From contig NC_089789.1 of assembly GCF_040412425.1 (NCBI RefSeq), positions 42,461,106-42,525,105 of the forward strand: a stretch of 64,000 bases of DNA. Reading direction: 5' to 3'. Below the pieces are notes generated by a model. The model saw only the letters and a program-made list of their open reading frames with translations, searched no databases and had not been told where the DNA came from. Each line of letters starts with the position of its first letter. The stretch's first letter is position 1. A program made the translations under genes and the position numbers. The stretch is from Macrobrachium rosenbergii. Taxonomy: Eukaryota; Arthropoda; Malacostraca; Decapoda; Palaemonidae. Positions 49,701-63,384 of the stretch are shown here, piece by piece.

Positions 49701-51102
49701 CTGAAGTTCATTAATCTTCTCTACTTATTTACTACAAAGTATTACTCAAATTAGTTTCCTAAATGGAAGATAAGACCCGTTAATGGAATGGGCTACGGTA
49801 CTCTACAATTTGTGTTTTTTAGTGATTTTTATTATGAGTTAAAGGATATCTGAATACTTAGTATACCTTACACATCACTTTCAGCTGAAAATATTAGGGT
49901 CATTTTTCAATGGCAGCTTTGTTTGACCAGTGTGAGCAATTTAAGGTTTTAGGAACCCATTGCTAGCCTGGGCATGCAAGCCCACAAAACTCGATTGAGC
50001 TTACGGAGAGTGTGTTATGCCATGTAGATGTAGGCTGAGTTTTATTCAAAATTTGCCAAGGTAGCTTATAGGCATATCATCAGAAGTTGGGCCCTTGGAG
50101 TGAGGCGGCCTTTGTAGGCAGTGGTCCTTTTGCCTGCCCTCTCTTCCTTCCCATAATTCCCTGCAGGCTAGATGCTATTTTGTTCTTGAGTGGTTTTGTT
50201 ATAGATTATAACTATTCACACGCCAGATGTGAATCATATAACTTGCACTTTATTTTTGCAATTATTACAAAAATTTGGACCCTGGCCTGCCCTATATTGT
50301 AGTGTCTGTGACCAGAGGAACATTTTACTTGCCTTCATAAAACTTTTATTCCATATTGAGCTTGTGGAACCTTAAGGTTATGCTATTTTTTTGCTCATTA
50401 AGAGTTTTACGTTTGCAATTACTCATAAAATACAGTATAAAGTATTGAAAGTAACTTAAAACATTCAATTAACAAACTGTAAATATAAATTTTAATGCAG
50501 GTATACAGTATGCAGTAGGTATCAGTGTGGGTAAGTGGTTTGATAATGGTTTTACTTTTTGTAATACAAATTACTGTACCCATTAAAAAAAAAAGATAAC
50601 CAGCATTGAACTTGCCCCACACTACAAATATCACCATCAAATAAGGATTTTTTTAAGTATTTTATAAAACCTGTTTTAATATCAGTGTCAGTTCTTTCTT
50701 AATCTTTCCTCATCATTCTAGGTATACAACTGATGTTCCTGGGAAGATAAGTTGTAATGGAGAGGATAGCTTCATCCATAGCTGATCAAATCTTCAAGAG
50801 GAAAGCTATAACCAACTAGAACTGAATGTACAAGAGCCAAGAAAAGTTTTGCACCTGCCGATATCTCAAGTATCAAGACTCCAAGACCATTTGGATTACC
50901 ATATTCATTTTATTGTAGTTTTATGCTTAGAATTTTATAGTACTAGTGAGTGATAGCTAGGTAATTCTTTGATGATTATTGGATAAAGTGTAATAGTATG
51001 CAGTGGAAATATCTGTTAAGATTTGAAATTAAGTAACTATATACTTTATAAAAAACAAAAGTTTCATTGAAGATTACTTAATGGAAACAGATGGCGTAAA
51101 GA

Positions 51103-51103
<1 letters not shown>
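46745..51103. other. 4.4 kb of AT-rich unique DNA without microsatellites
   Basis: Text changes here: no SSR, many ACAGTAT / CAGTATG words, no open frame above about 77 codons. A possible 3' acceptor (CATCATTCTAG|GTATAC at about 50711-50720) precedes a 20-codon frame that ends in a stop. This could be a long intron or UTR, but I cannot support an exon. Confidence 0.45.

Positions 51104-51186
<83 letters not shown>
51104..51186. repeat. (CT)n microsatellite
   Basis: About 41 perfect units. Confidence 0.97.
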
Positions 51187-51189
<3 letters not shown>

Positions 51190-51675
51190 TAGAGGACAGT
51201 TTTGATCCCACGCAGCAACACAGTAGATATCACACAACTTTTCTTAGTGGAAGTGTTTCTTGATAGGACAAATCTGAGACAAAGTTAGCTTGAAATGCTG
51301 AGATCATCTGAAAGATTTTAGGGCCTAATTATAAAACTGACCACAAATTTTTCATATATTTTCTTGTATTTTAAACTGTTATTGGTGGGGGAGTGTAAAA
51401 TTAGTGGGAAGTGTTTATGTTCAAGGTGGTATTGTTAGGACAAAGGTTTAAGTCATACTACTTTCTTATAAATGAGTATTTGGGTAGCATATCTCCTGCA
51501 ATGTCATATCTTGTGCTCTTCATCAGGAAATTAAGGGTTAAAAGTAAGTCTTTGATATTCATCCGTAGTTGGGGTAACTTGATGAAGGATCTGTTTACTT
51601 GAAATGTTTTGGTTTGGGAGGGTCTCAAATTTCATAATCAGATTTGTTGAGCTCTAAAATTAAGTCCACTTTACA

Positions 51676-51678
<3 letters not shown>

Positions 51679-51770
<92 letters not shown>
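51679..51770. repeat. (CT)n microsatellite
   Basis: About 46 perfect units. Confidence 0.97.
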
Positions 51771-51773
<3 letters not shown>

Positions 51774-52988
51774 ATATGTTAGAATTGTTTATAAAATTAC
51801 ATGTATTTGATGCAGAATTTCTAAAATTCTAGTTTCTTAGAATCTGTTTAGACCCAATTTGGTTTTGCCATCCTTTATAGAAAGAATTAAACAGTGTTGC
51901 AAAGGTTTCTCTGTAAAATAAGTGTTTGATGGTGTTTATATCAGTACAGTATTTCAGTCTGGTGGATTACATAATGTGATTTGGCCATAATTTAATATAG
52001 AGCAAAGGCATATAAATATGAATGCAGTATACAGTATTTATTTCACACAGAGACGTAAATTTGGTAAATTTATTTGAAAGTTAAACATTTTATAACCTTG
52101 TTCATGTTGAAAGTTATAAACATGTTTTACTAGAATGCGAAGTATTTTTATGTACAGATTTGATTCCTAATTTACTGATGGCTCTAGGCACGTAAATTTA
52201 GTAAATTTAAAAGTTAAGAAATATTTTAGAACCTCGTTCGTGTTGAAAGTTATAAACATTGTATGTTTTACTAGAATGCAAAGCATTTTTAATTTACTGA
52301 GGGCTCTAGACACAAGGGGCTTGTGTTTCATGGAAGAGTTGAATCAAACTTAGATGATAAATGTGTATTTGGGTCAAACTTGACAAGTTATAATTTAGAA
52401 TAATAACCTGGGAACACTTTGGCAGATAGCGTTGGACGATACTTGGATGGGTTGTAAAGTTATAAGGTAAATCCAATTTTGATTGGTTTTACCTTAAAGG
52501 AGAATTGGCTAGTTCGTCTCAATGTTCATTGCTAAGCATGACTCACATTGCATTTGCCATGAATCCAGGTAATTAGTCCCTTGTATGTGGTTTTTGCTTT
52601 TTAGTTCACGAGGTCTCAAAATATTTGTGGGACTCATTGGAGCTCAGTGAAGTAGGGTTATCACTGAAGGAAGTTGAAATAGAATTTATTGATGAATCTA
52701 GATATAGATCCAGGATTCTTCTGAGCATTGATAGAGGTTTCAACTCTTAGTACTGCTGTGCTCTTGTTCAGGAGGTTAGACTGAGTATGCAGAGCAGATC
52801 TGATTAGTAACTGCCCTCAGTATAATGAATTAGTTTTATAATTAGGGTCTTTGACTTTTTTTTCCTTGTCTTTTGGGGTTTTTCATGGGTCTTGATTCTG
52901 CTACCTTGAATTGACAACTCCCGTTTGGTTCATGTTACAGTCCCAGGTGTATCTGTCTTCAGAATATCGGCTGGTATTGCTGCATCTT

Positions 52989-52989
<1 letters not shown>
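51771..52989. other. AT-rich unique stretch
   Basis: A segment with GTTGAAAGTTATAAACAT and ACTAGAATGC is directly duplicated at about 52100-52150 and 52240-52290. No gene recognised. Confidence 0.5.

Positions 52990-53075
<86 letters not shown>
52990..53075. repeat. (CT)n microsatellite
   Basis: About 42 units, followed by pyrimidine-rich DNA. Confidence 0.97.
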
Positions 53076-53079
<4 letters not shown>

Positions 53080-53426
53080 CTATTCCTCCTCCTCCTTGCC
53101 ACCAACCTCTCTACCTTCCTACTCTTTATTTAGACTTCATCTCTGCCTTTCTTTGCCATTTCTTTGTTCTTCTGTTATTCAGTCTCCCACTGTATAAACT
53201 GTCCAGTATTTGGTTTCACTGTACTGTTTTTCTCTTAATGTCACTCTCTCACACTTTTATATGCTTTATTCCAGTAGTATCATCTTCCAGCTATATCATA
53301 CATGCACTGACACTTCGTTCATGCTCCTCCTTGGCTTTTGATTTTTTAATTTTCATATTTTGACTTCCCTTTCTTTCAACTGTCAGTTTAGTAGGAGAAA
53401 AAGTCGTTTTCATCCTGGTTAAACAA

Positions 53427-53525
<99 letters not shown>

Positions 53526-53548
53526 TAATAATAATAATAATAATAATT
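53427..53548. repeat. (AAT)n microsatellite
   Basis: About 40 units with a single frame slip near 53520. Confidence 0.97.
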
Positions 53549-54362
53549 CAAGAGGAGGATATGCTGTTCAGTCGTCAGTAATGTAAATTACTTTTTCATC
53601 AAGCCTCTTAATGATTACAGTACTGTATATAGGAAATTATTGGCCATAACGCATTATGTAATAACTGGATTTTTGCTCAAAACGGAACTGTAAAACAACT
53701 TGGGAGTGTTAAGCATGAATACAATCAAGATACTTGGTAATGGTGTACCTTATTTTTAACCACTATATTTGTAATTCTAATTTTATTTGAATTTTTTAGA
53801 GTAAAATATTTTTTAGTGTTTTGAATTAATATATCTTGATTGCCACAAGGGCATATTGCCATGAACTTTTGAATAAGAGGGCATAAGATAAATTCAGAGT
53901 CAGTTTTGACCGTAAATAGAAATCTAGACCTCTTAACATTTAAGTAAATGTAGCTAGAAATTGTGGTGTTATGCCAGGGAAGGTTTAAAAGGTCTAGGTA
54001 CCAGAGGTGGTAATTTTTATATAATGGGAATAATATAGCATGGAACTTTCCTGACTTTTCCAATGTTCAAAGACCTGAAGGTTTGGTTGGATCATCTTCA
54101 GTGATCCCAATGATTTCTTTATCACAGAAAGCAATTGCATATAAAGTGTTGATGTTAGGTAAGCCAGATGACAGCCACTAAACTAATCAACTTATTTGGT
54201 TGAGAGATACCAAGTTAGTTTTTCACGGTATTCCTGGATCGAGGAATGAAAAAATTATCTGGAAAGAAGTTTCTTTTTAGAAATGTCAATATCTTACATA
54301 CACTCCCAGGTTGTTGGTATTGGGGATTGGATAAACTGTTGACCTCGAATTTGCAAGGGAAG

Positions 54363-54363
<1 letters not shown>

Positions 54364-54456
<93 letters not shown>

Positions 54457-54515
54457 CCCCCGTTCTGTGATTTCCACTCTTTTCCACATTTGTAAGTTCT
54501 GCATCTTTCCTCAGG

Positions 54516-54601
<86 letters not shown>
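54364..54601. repeat. Paired (CT)n microsatellites
   Basis: CT 54364-54453 and 54519-54601. These are the last long microsatellites in the window. Confidence 0.97.
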
Positions 54602-54603
<2 letters not shown>

Positions 54604-55390
54604 ATTTCTGTTTAATTAATTTTTATCTGTCAATTTGAATATATATTCCTTAGGCTGTCATTCTCCAATGCCACTTTCTCAGTTTAAACCTACTTCTGTC
54701 CCTTTTATTAAATTACTGTCTTCGGAATATATCTAGTCAGGGGGATTGGAGAGAGAGAGAGAGAATTTGAGCGAGTTGAAAAATTGCATAGATATTGTAT
54801 ATTTTAAAGTTTTTAACTGTTTTTGTTATGGTAGAAAGTCGTATGCCTGATGCATTGCAGTGGCCATATTGGTGTCCCTCTCAACTTATTCCCCAATATT
54901 TTTAGACAGGCTTTCCCTCTCAAGCCGCGAAATCTGATAGGAAATGAATGAATTTGTCCCATGTGGGTTCGAAACCCATCTGTGTTGGAGAATGTCTTAT
55001 TTCTTTTCAGATATGAATTTGTAATTGGAGAGTCTGTCCAAAAATATAGTGAAGTTAAGAGTTCACTATGGTTGTTATTAGTGAATGCATTCCAGTAATT
55101 TTTTTCTAGTATTTTTAGGTACTAATTTGTTTTATATGTAAGCTATTCGTTTTTGTTAAGTGATTATGTTCAATTGCAGAGAGGCATAATATGCGTTTGA
55201 CATAAGTGCAAAGATTGTGTAGGATGTATTTGAATTATGAAGTATATTGAAACATTTCTGGAAAGAATAAAAAACGCTTAATCTACGGACACTCGTTTAT
55301 TTAACCGTAAGAAAATATTTTCAGAAAGTTGGGGAAGGTTACTTTTGTCTTAAGAAAAAAAAAATTTATTTTTTTAACCCCTCGAAAAGC

Positions 55391-55952
55391 CTGCATTGCA
55401 ATGACCCGGGAAGGAGAGAGCGAGCAAAACTCTGTTCTCAGCAGGAGGCAGCCAAGAGAATGCAGCAGCCATAAAAAATCATCCATCAGATCCGAGGTGC
55501 TGCTTTACCACTTGAGTTTTGTAATTTGGGATTTATCTGGCTATTCTGAGATCTGTTAGAGCTCTCACTTGTGCTTTGTCAGCCATACTGCTTCTGTCGA
55601 CTTTGCCGCTGCTGAAGAACTCTTTTACCCTCATTGGGTAGGGTTTAGGTGGAAAATTCAAGTTCCAGGAAGTTACTTTGATGCACAGTAACACCAAAAG
55701 GTTTTGTCTTCGTTACTGTCAACGCAATCTTGAGCTTGTGTTCACAGGGTTCTGTAGCTGCTGTTAGGTATGGATTGAAACACCAAGGGGTACTGTGATT
55801 TGGTAGTCTACCCGTAGATTTCCACTGTCAAAATTACATTGTAGATCGTAAACTATGGCTTAACGCCGAAAGTATTTTCACAATGGACGAAAAAACTCAT
55901 AGGTCTACGAGTTCCAACCATAGTCTTTGATTACGTGGTTCCCGTTTTCTAT
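55391..55952 (+). repeat. Large inverted repeat, left arm
   Basis: About 560 bp that reads, at roughly 80-90% identity by eye, as the reverse complement of 62822-63372. Shared blocks include CTGCATTGCAATG, TTTTACCCTCATTGGGTAGG, CAATCTTGAGCTTGTGTTCA and ACCAAGGGGTACTGTGAT. Identity is best in the outer 490 bp and fades inward after GTATTTTCAC. Confidence 0.93.
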
Positions 55953-58900
55953 TGAGAGTACACGAGAAACTTTTTCCCACATACTGTATGGGAAATATGT
56001 TGGTTTATTGTTTTCGTTTGTAAACCACCACTAGAAATCGAAACCTGGTTCTCGTTTTCTTTGGAATGTCACACCTTTACCATCATCCAACGTCTGGTAC
56101 TAGACTTTGGTCTAATATTCGATCTCATAGAAAACGGCCAGAAATTCACGCACGTTTAAAAGCGCAGCTTATCAAACGTTTCATGCGTAGCGGAAAAGGA
56201 TTATGGTGGCTGACAGTTTTATTAACTCAAAAGTGTTATTAATGCCAATGGGCTGCTAAGCAATGCCTCATTTTCTAGCTTTGGTTGATGTAAATAAACC
56301 GTATATAGCTAAATATCTCATATGATTTATTGTATGAATTATCAGCTGAATTTATTGTACGCTCCAATAACAAACCTGAATACGCGTAGCCTTCGACAAG
56401 TTTGGTTCATTCAAGCAGTGTTTTCGCCCAATGCAAAACACCTGGTTGCGTTCACTCGACTAATTTTGAACTTTTGAGCTTCGTTCAGCAAGTGTATGTA
56501 CTTAACGCATGTCAGCCAGGACACGTTCAATAGTCACACTGGCGAGTTGTGTGTGCCAATCTCAAAGCTCGCGTTTTCATGCCTTTTGTAGCATTGCCTC
56601 ACCTCGTCGTCAGCATTCAAGAACGTAGCATCAAATTCTGAATACATTTGGAAATTCCTATGTTCAGATGACCGTGGAAGATGCTGGTAAAGGTAGTCTA
56701 TGGTCTGGTAACTTTGGAATCATCTCAACCCAAGATACTTTGCTAATATCGATTGGCTCTGAGCATTTATCTCTGTAATTGAATACTTCTGAACTAATTT
56801 CACGTGTTCGTTTTGAACACTAATATATTCTGAACATTTTGCATATTTTCTTTCCAGTATGAGCATTTATTTTAGTAAGTATTGTTCTGACAACTTTGTT
56901 AGGATAGTTTATATGATCACAAGAGATACCAGATAATTTTGTGTAATGGATCCAAATATTGTAGGTTGTTCTAATCTGCATTTACAAAACTAATCTGATC
57001 TTTTGAAAGTTACAAAACAAAGTCACAAATGCTTTTTGATCTTTGAGAGTTTATGAAAATTTCTTCACTGATCAGTAACTGTACTGAACTCATTTTGTAT
57101 ATTCATGCGATCTCATAGTGTTTATTTTTACAAACTTAATCATATGGTACTTTTAATATGCTGAATAGCAGTTTTATACCATCTTAAGATCACTTCTGAA
57201 TTTATATCTGAATGTATTTAGACATTGGATTAGACAATTTATCCGCATCTGAATCTTAATACTTCTAAATTTATATCAATTTTAGACATTGGATTAGACA
57301 ATTTTGCAATCCGCATATCATAAAATCTCTTAAGGTATTTAAATGATTCTGAACATTTCTTGGTTGCGTAACTAAATGCTTTCTGTTCTTAAAAGTTAAT
57401 GTTTAATCAGACTTTTCAACACTTAATCCATTGTACTTCCCATGTGTAGGTTACAAATCTCTCAACATCCTACGAGTATCTAACGACAGGATTTTACCAG
57501 TAAACAACGATGAAAGGCTAAGGTAAATTTTATTGATATTATATAGTCACAAATTACCTTCACTCTACACAGCAAATGTAATGCGTTGCCAAAGACAAGC
57601 AGACGCAAGAGGACACTACAGGTCCAAACCATCCATTGCTCTGACGTCACGTCAGGAACCATGATGGATTTGGTTCAAGAATAGACAAGCACGACTATCT
57701 ACTATTCCGACCACCAGACTGAACCACGGTCAGTTATCAAATTCACGCAAAACATCAGCCACTTAGAAGTCTGTGTTGTGTAGTAAGTTTCCCAAAATCC
57801 ACCTCAAATGAATTACTTGTTTTTCCTTTTCGACATTTAAGCTTAAACAAATCCATGGAGACATAGCGTACCACATTCAAGCTATACCCCACGATACCAC
57901 TAAGACTGTGAAATTTATTATTATTGGGAAGGTAAACTGTTTAAAACAGCCTAGGGAACTACAGAGCTATGAGTAGTACTTCAAGCTAACGTAGTATGAT
58001 TTAATCACATTGCCATGATCTATTTGCTTTATTTCATCCGGTATGTTTCAAACTCCTAAATAATGTGCTGATCAAACTTTAAAAAAGCTATCAAACTTTA
58101 ACATAACTGTGACAGTACAGCATAGAAAAATCCATTCTGCATTAGGGAAAAAAATTCCGGTCTTTCCAAAAGTGTGTTTGCTTTTTTAGAGGTAAATTTC
58201 ATTCTAGAGTAAAACCGAACTTTGGAAATTATATTAACTTTGAAATTATATTAACTTTGGAAATTATTTCCTTAAAATAATCTCGAAATTGCTGTAGAAT
58301 GTCCAAGTTTAATCGTAACCCTTTTAACTAAAGGATAAAGTTGAATAATTCTAAAATTGTTGGTGTTACTACTGCTTCACAAAACTAGGAAATTTCAACA
58401 TCTTGATTTCATCATCAACCTAAAATCACTAATTCCTATCGCCCCAAAATTTAGCAATTTACCGAACTCAGTCAAGAAAGCTAGAAATCATAAAAAAAAA
58501 GTCCATTAAAATATTGTCTTTTTGGAGTAAAGATTCAAAATGAGAAAAAATGGACCTTTACTGAAACCTAAAATTTTTAAAATAGCTTTTTATTATCATA
58601 CTAAACTTCAGAAAGAAATGTAGCGATATTTCAGAAAACTGGTCAGTTTATTTAGACTATGTTAAATGAATATTTCACCTCTAAACATCTCAGTTTATTA
58701 AAGAAATTAGCTTCGATTTTCAAAATATTTTTAAGAAATTAGCTTCGAGATTTCCATATATTTTTCTTATACCTAATTTTAATTATTTAAGACCGAAAAT
58801 ACATTTTCAATATAAAGAATCTTGCCTGCGGAACGTACGAAAACATATTGCAAAATCTTGTGTGCGGAATACGTCCCATTAACAAACAAATTGGTATATC

Positions 58901-59219
58901 CCAGGAGTTTAGACCAAGTGTTGCTTTTATGTCAGAGTATTCAAACAAAATCTTCAGTTTTGTCAACGAGAGCGCTCTATTTTAATGACGTTTACAATCA
59001 CTGACGACCCAACTCTCAATTCTTACAGCAGTCATGGCCAACACACACTGTCCAGAACGACGAAAGACCAATCTTTAAAATAAATTAAGTGACTGAATGA
59101 ATAACAAAACTCTTATGGTAATAAAGAACAGCAAATTACGGGTGGAATACAAACCACCTGTGTCTTGGGTTGTAAAGTTTTTTTAGCGTTGGTAATTAAA
59201 TGCTGACTGCATAAGCCAC
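55953..59219. other. Unique DNA between left arm and central array
   Basis: 3.3 kb with no microsatellite and no open frame above about 60 codons. No transposase, integrase or polymerase motif is visible. Confidence 0.55.
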
Positions 59220-61935
59220 AAATTATTCACTGTACAGGACTTAGCATGGAAAAAGCATCCCGAACCACAGGACTTTTACATTGAAAAATGAAAGAATTAT
59301 TTAGAATAGAAAAGTTACTCCAAAACATCACTTGGAAGGAAAAACGTTACTTTTGACAACAGGAGCTTGGAGAAAGGTTCCTGACAACAGGGACTGGAAG
59401 GAGAAGGTTACTCTGACAGCAGGAGCTGGAAGTAGGAAGTGATTCCTGATAACAGGAGCTGGAAGGAGAAAGTAACTCCTGACAAGCTGGAGGAGCTTAC
59501 CCTGGAACAGGAGGAAGGGAAATATTAACTCCTGACAACAGGAGCTGCTGGAAGGAAATAGTAACTCCTGACAACAGGAGCTGCTGGAAGGAAATAGTAA
59601 CTCCTGACAACAGGAGCTGCTGGAAGGAAATAGTAACTCCTGACAACAGGAGCTGCTGGAAGGAAATAGTAACTCCTGACAACAGGAGCTGGAAGGAAAT
59701 AGTAACTCCTGACAACAGGAGCTGGAAGGAAATAGTAACTCCTGACAACAGGAGCTGACAAAGAAGGACATAAGTAACCGACAACAGGAGCTGCTGAAAG
59801 GATACCCCTGACAGCTGACAACAGCTGCTCCTGACAACAGGATGATAGTAACTCCTGACAACAGGAGCTGACACGAAAAAGTTACTCCTGACAACAGGAG
59901 CTGACAAAGGGAAATAGTTAACCCCTGACAACAAGAAGACATGAAAGGAGATCCTGACAGTAGGAAGTGACGTAAAAAGTTATCCCTGACAACAGGAGCT
60001 GGCTGGAAGGAAATAGTTATCCCTGACAACAGGAGATCCTGGTAAAGGTGGCGGGAAAGGTTACCCCTGACAACAGGAGCTGCTGGAAGGAAATAGTTAC
60101 CCCTGACAACAGGTGGCAGCCCCTGCTGGAAGGAAATAGTTACCCCTGACAACCGGAGCTGCTGGAAGGAAATAGTTACCCACTGACAACAGTAGACATG
60201 AAAAGTTACCCCTGACAAGGAATAGAAACCCTGACCAGGTTTCTGACAACTGTTACTGCTGAAAGGAAATGGCAGAACTTATCTGACAACAGGTGGCAGC
60301 CCCTGACTGGAAGGAAATAGTTATCCTGACAACAGGAGCTGACTGGAAGGCGGGGAAAGTAACCCTGACAACAGGAGCTGTGGAAGGAAATAGTTAACCC
60401 TGACAACAGGAGCTGTGGAAGGAAATAGTTACCCCTGACAACAGGAGCTGTGGAAGGAAATAGTTACCCCTGACAACAGGAGGTGGCTGGAAAAGTTACC
60501 CCTGACAACAGGGGCAGGAAAAAGTTGTCTGACAATGGAGGGAAAAAGTAATCCCCTGACAACAGGAGCTGTGGCAGGGAAAAGTTAACTCCTGACAACA
60601 GGAGCTGGCTGGAAGGAAAAAGTTATCCCCTGACAACGGGAGGTGGCAGGAAAAAGTTATCCCCTGACAAAGGGAGGTGGCAGGAAAAAGTTATCCCCTG
60701 ACAAAGGGAGGTGGCAGGAAAAAGTTATCCCCTGACAAAGGGGCCGACAAGAAAAAGTTACCCCTGACAAGAACAAGTTACCCCCTGACAACAGGTGGTG
60801 GCATGAAAAAGTTACCACCTGACAACAGGAAGTGACAGGAAAAAGTTACCCGAGGTGCCAAGAAAAAGTTATCCCCTGACAAAGGGAGGTGCCAAGAAAA
60901 AGTTATCCCCTGACAATGGGAGGTGGCAAATTCACCTTAACTGCTACCTCTCATTAATCAAGTTTAATACCGATAACGGGATTTGGCGAGAAAAAAGGTA
61001 CTTGACCACAGGATGTGGTATGAAAAAAAAATTGTTCCTCTAACAGAACCTTGCACGAAAAGGGTATTCTTCGCCACGGCACTTCGTATAAACTATTGAA
61101 GGCCACGACAAAAACTGTAGAGGGTGGTATAAAAAAATTATTGTAGGCCGCAAGACAAAAAAATCAAGGAACCAGTACTTGGTCTGGAACCAGTACTTGG
61201 TGCCAAAGTACAGAATCTTGACCATAGGACTGCAAGAAAATTTAAAGAACTTGGCATGACAAAATTAACACATAATAACTTAGCATGACATTCCCTCAGG
61301 GTCACAGAGCTTTGAAGGAAACTCACTTGGACTACAAGATCTGTCATGAGAAAGTTGCTCATGGTGAGTGTCATAATTGGTGCTTACAGTCACAGAACTT
61401 CGAATGAAAAGGTTGCTCATGGTCATCGAACCTGTCATGAAAAAGTTGACTGCAAGTCCTTCAATTAAAGTACGCCTGACCACAAGGAATGGCAAAAGTT
61501 GTTGCTCATATCACTGGACTGGCATGAAAAGTTACCAAAGGCCAAAAAGCTCAGGTTGGAAAACTTTATCCTCACCAAATGAAATATATTACCCCTGACA
61601 ACTGCCTTCGACGTGAAAAAAAAACTGGTTTTCTATAGAAATAAAGTTACTAACGACCATACCCTTGGCATGAAAAGGTTACCCAAGGACATGGGAAGTG
61701 GCACGAAAAATCACTAGAGTGCCAAACGACATGACATTAAGGTTATTCAGTGCCACAGGACTTAGCACGAAAAAGTTACTCCTGCCAATTGGACTTCAAA
61801 TTTTTTCATGAATGCAGTTCTTGGAACGGTAGAATTATTTCTGACATCAGTACTTAGCATAAAAAAAAGTTTCTCCTGACAGCAGAAGATGGGAAGAAAA
61901 AGTTTACTCCTGTCCACAGGACACAGTTTTCTCAA
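59220..61935. repeat. Hairpin-bearing 30-36 bp minisatellite with graded decay
   Basis: The core (about 59500-59760) has 36- and 30-bp units of GAAATAGTAACTCCTGACAA plus CAGGAGCTG(CTG)GAAG. Each contains the perfect hairpin CTCCTG-ACAA-CAGGAG. Outward, units vary in length (27-40 bp) and sequence. By 59.25 kb and beyond 61 kb only traces such as GCATGAAAAAGTTACTC remain. A 296-codon minus-strand open frame lies within it and is a product of the repeat. Confidence 0.94.
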
Positions 61936-62821
61936 TCTTTTCTATTTGCACTAAGCACACATTTCAGTTCAGATAATTAAACATTGTGAAATTTAGTTCA
62001 GAAAGCAATTAGTTACAAAATACATGTTCAGAACCTCTCAGTATTAACAAAATAGTTTAAGCCGAAACATTGCTTCCAAAGTTACAAAACCACAGACTAC
62101 ATTTACTAGATATCTTCCATGATAATCTGGACAAACTAATTCGAAAGGTATTAATTTGGTGCTACATTTGATCGAAAGCAGAACACGTGATGAGATAGTG
62201 TTACAAAAGCATGAAATTGCGAGCTATGATACGTTCCTACACAACCCCCTAGTAGTGGTTTAATGAACGTGCCCCTCCTGAAATACTCCAAGTAACCACC
62301 AGTTGAAAGAACTTCACCGTTCAAAGTCATTATTGAACACACAAGCTGCTTTACATTGGGTGAAAATTCCACTTGAACTAACAAATGTCAAAAGGCCTCA
62401 CGTATTCATGCTAGTCACTGCCTGGTGCATTAAATTCATTCAGGTAATTCAAACAATATTCAGCATTAAAATATCAGCTAAGGTTTAGTTACATCAACCA
62501 AAGCTAAAAAGAAGTCATTAAAATAGTCCATTGGCGTTTTTAACAGCTTCAAGCAAAACTTCCTGTCAGCTATGATCCAAATCTACCAAACATGAAATGC
62601 TGGATAACCTACATACTTTTAAATGTGTGAATTTCTAGCCATTTTCCAAGGGATTGAACTCTATAGATCTGTTCTCTTACAAGACGTTGGAAGAAAGTCT
62701 GAAGTGTGTAATATCAAAGATAATGAAGCCAGGTTCCTATGTCTGTTGGGGGTTTATAATCGACACCAAAATCCAGACCATTCTCTTACAATATATGAAA
62801 CAAGTCAGTTGTAAGTCTAAA
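61936..62821. other. Unique DNA between central array and right arm
   Basis: No gene recognised. Confidence 0.5.
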
Positions 62822-63372
62822 AAGAAAACGTGAGCTAAGTTATCTTAACATATGGTTAAAAAACCGTAGACAAAGCGTCTTGTCTATAGTGAAAATACCT
62901 CTGGCTTAAGCCATAAGTTACAGTCCAGTGTTATTTTGACAGTGGAAATCAACGGGTAGACTACCAGATCACAGTACCCCTTGGTGTCTCAATCCATGCC
63001 TAACAGCAGCTACAGAACCATGTGAACACAAGCTCAAGATTGCGTTAACAGTAACTAAAAAACCTTTTGGTGCCACTGTACATCAAAGTAACTTCCTAGA
63101 AGTTGAATTATCCCTCTAAACCCTACCCAATGAGGGTAAAAGAGCTCTTCAGCAGTGGCAAAGTCAACAGAAGCAGTACGCCTGACAAAGCACAAGTGAG
63201 CTTAACAGATTTCAGAGTAGCCAGATAAATTCCAAATTACCAAACTCAAATGGTCAAGCAACATCTTGGACTCTGATGGATGATTATTTTATGGCTGCTG
63301 CATTCCCTTGGCTGCCTTCTGCGGAGAACACAGTTTTGCTCGCTCTCCCCTCCCAGAGCCATTGCAATGCAG
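62822..63372 (-). repeat. Large inverted repeat, right arm
   Basis: Reverse-complement partner of 55391-55952. The outer limit falls near ATTGCAATGCAG (63361-63372), perhaps extending to ACTCCGAGGAGT at 63384. Confidence 0.93.
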
Positions 63373-63384
63373 ACTCCGAGGAGT

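Noticed and set aside
54960..54985. T-arm-like GTGGGTTCGAAACCCAT
   Set aside because: It looks like a tRNA T-arm, but no A-box, anticodon arm or acceptor stem is found upstream.
59328..60218. 296-codon minus-strand open frame (and overlapping 145- and 98-codon frames)
   Set aside because: It is the translation of the 30-36 bp minisatellite in frames that stay open because most units are multiples of 3. No signal, domain or splice context.
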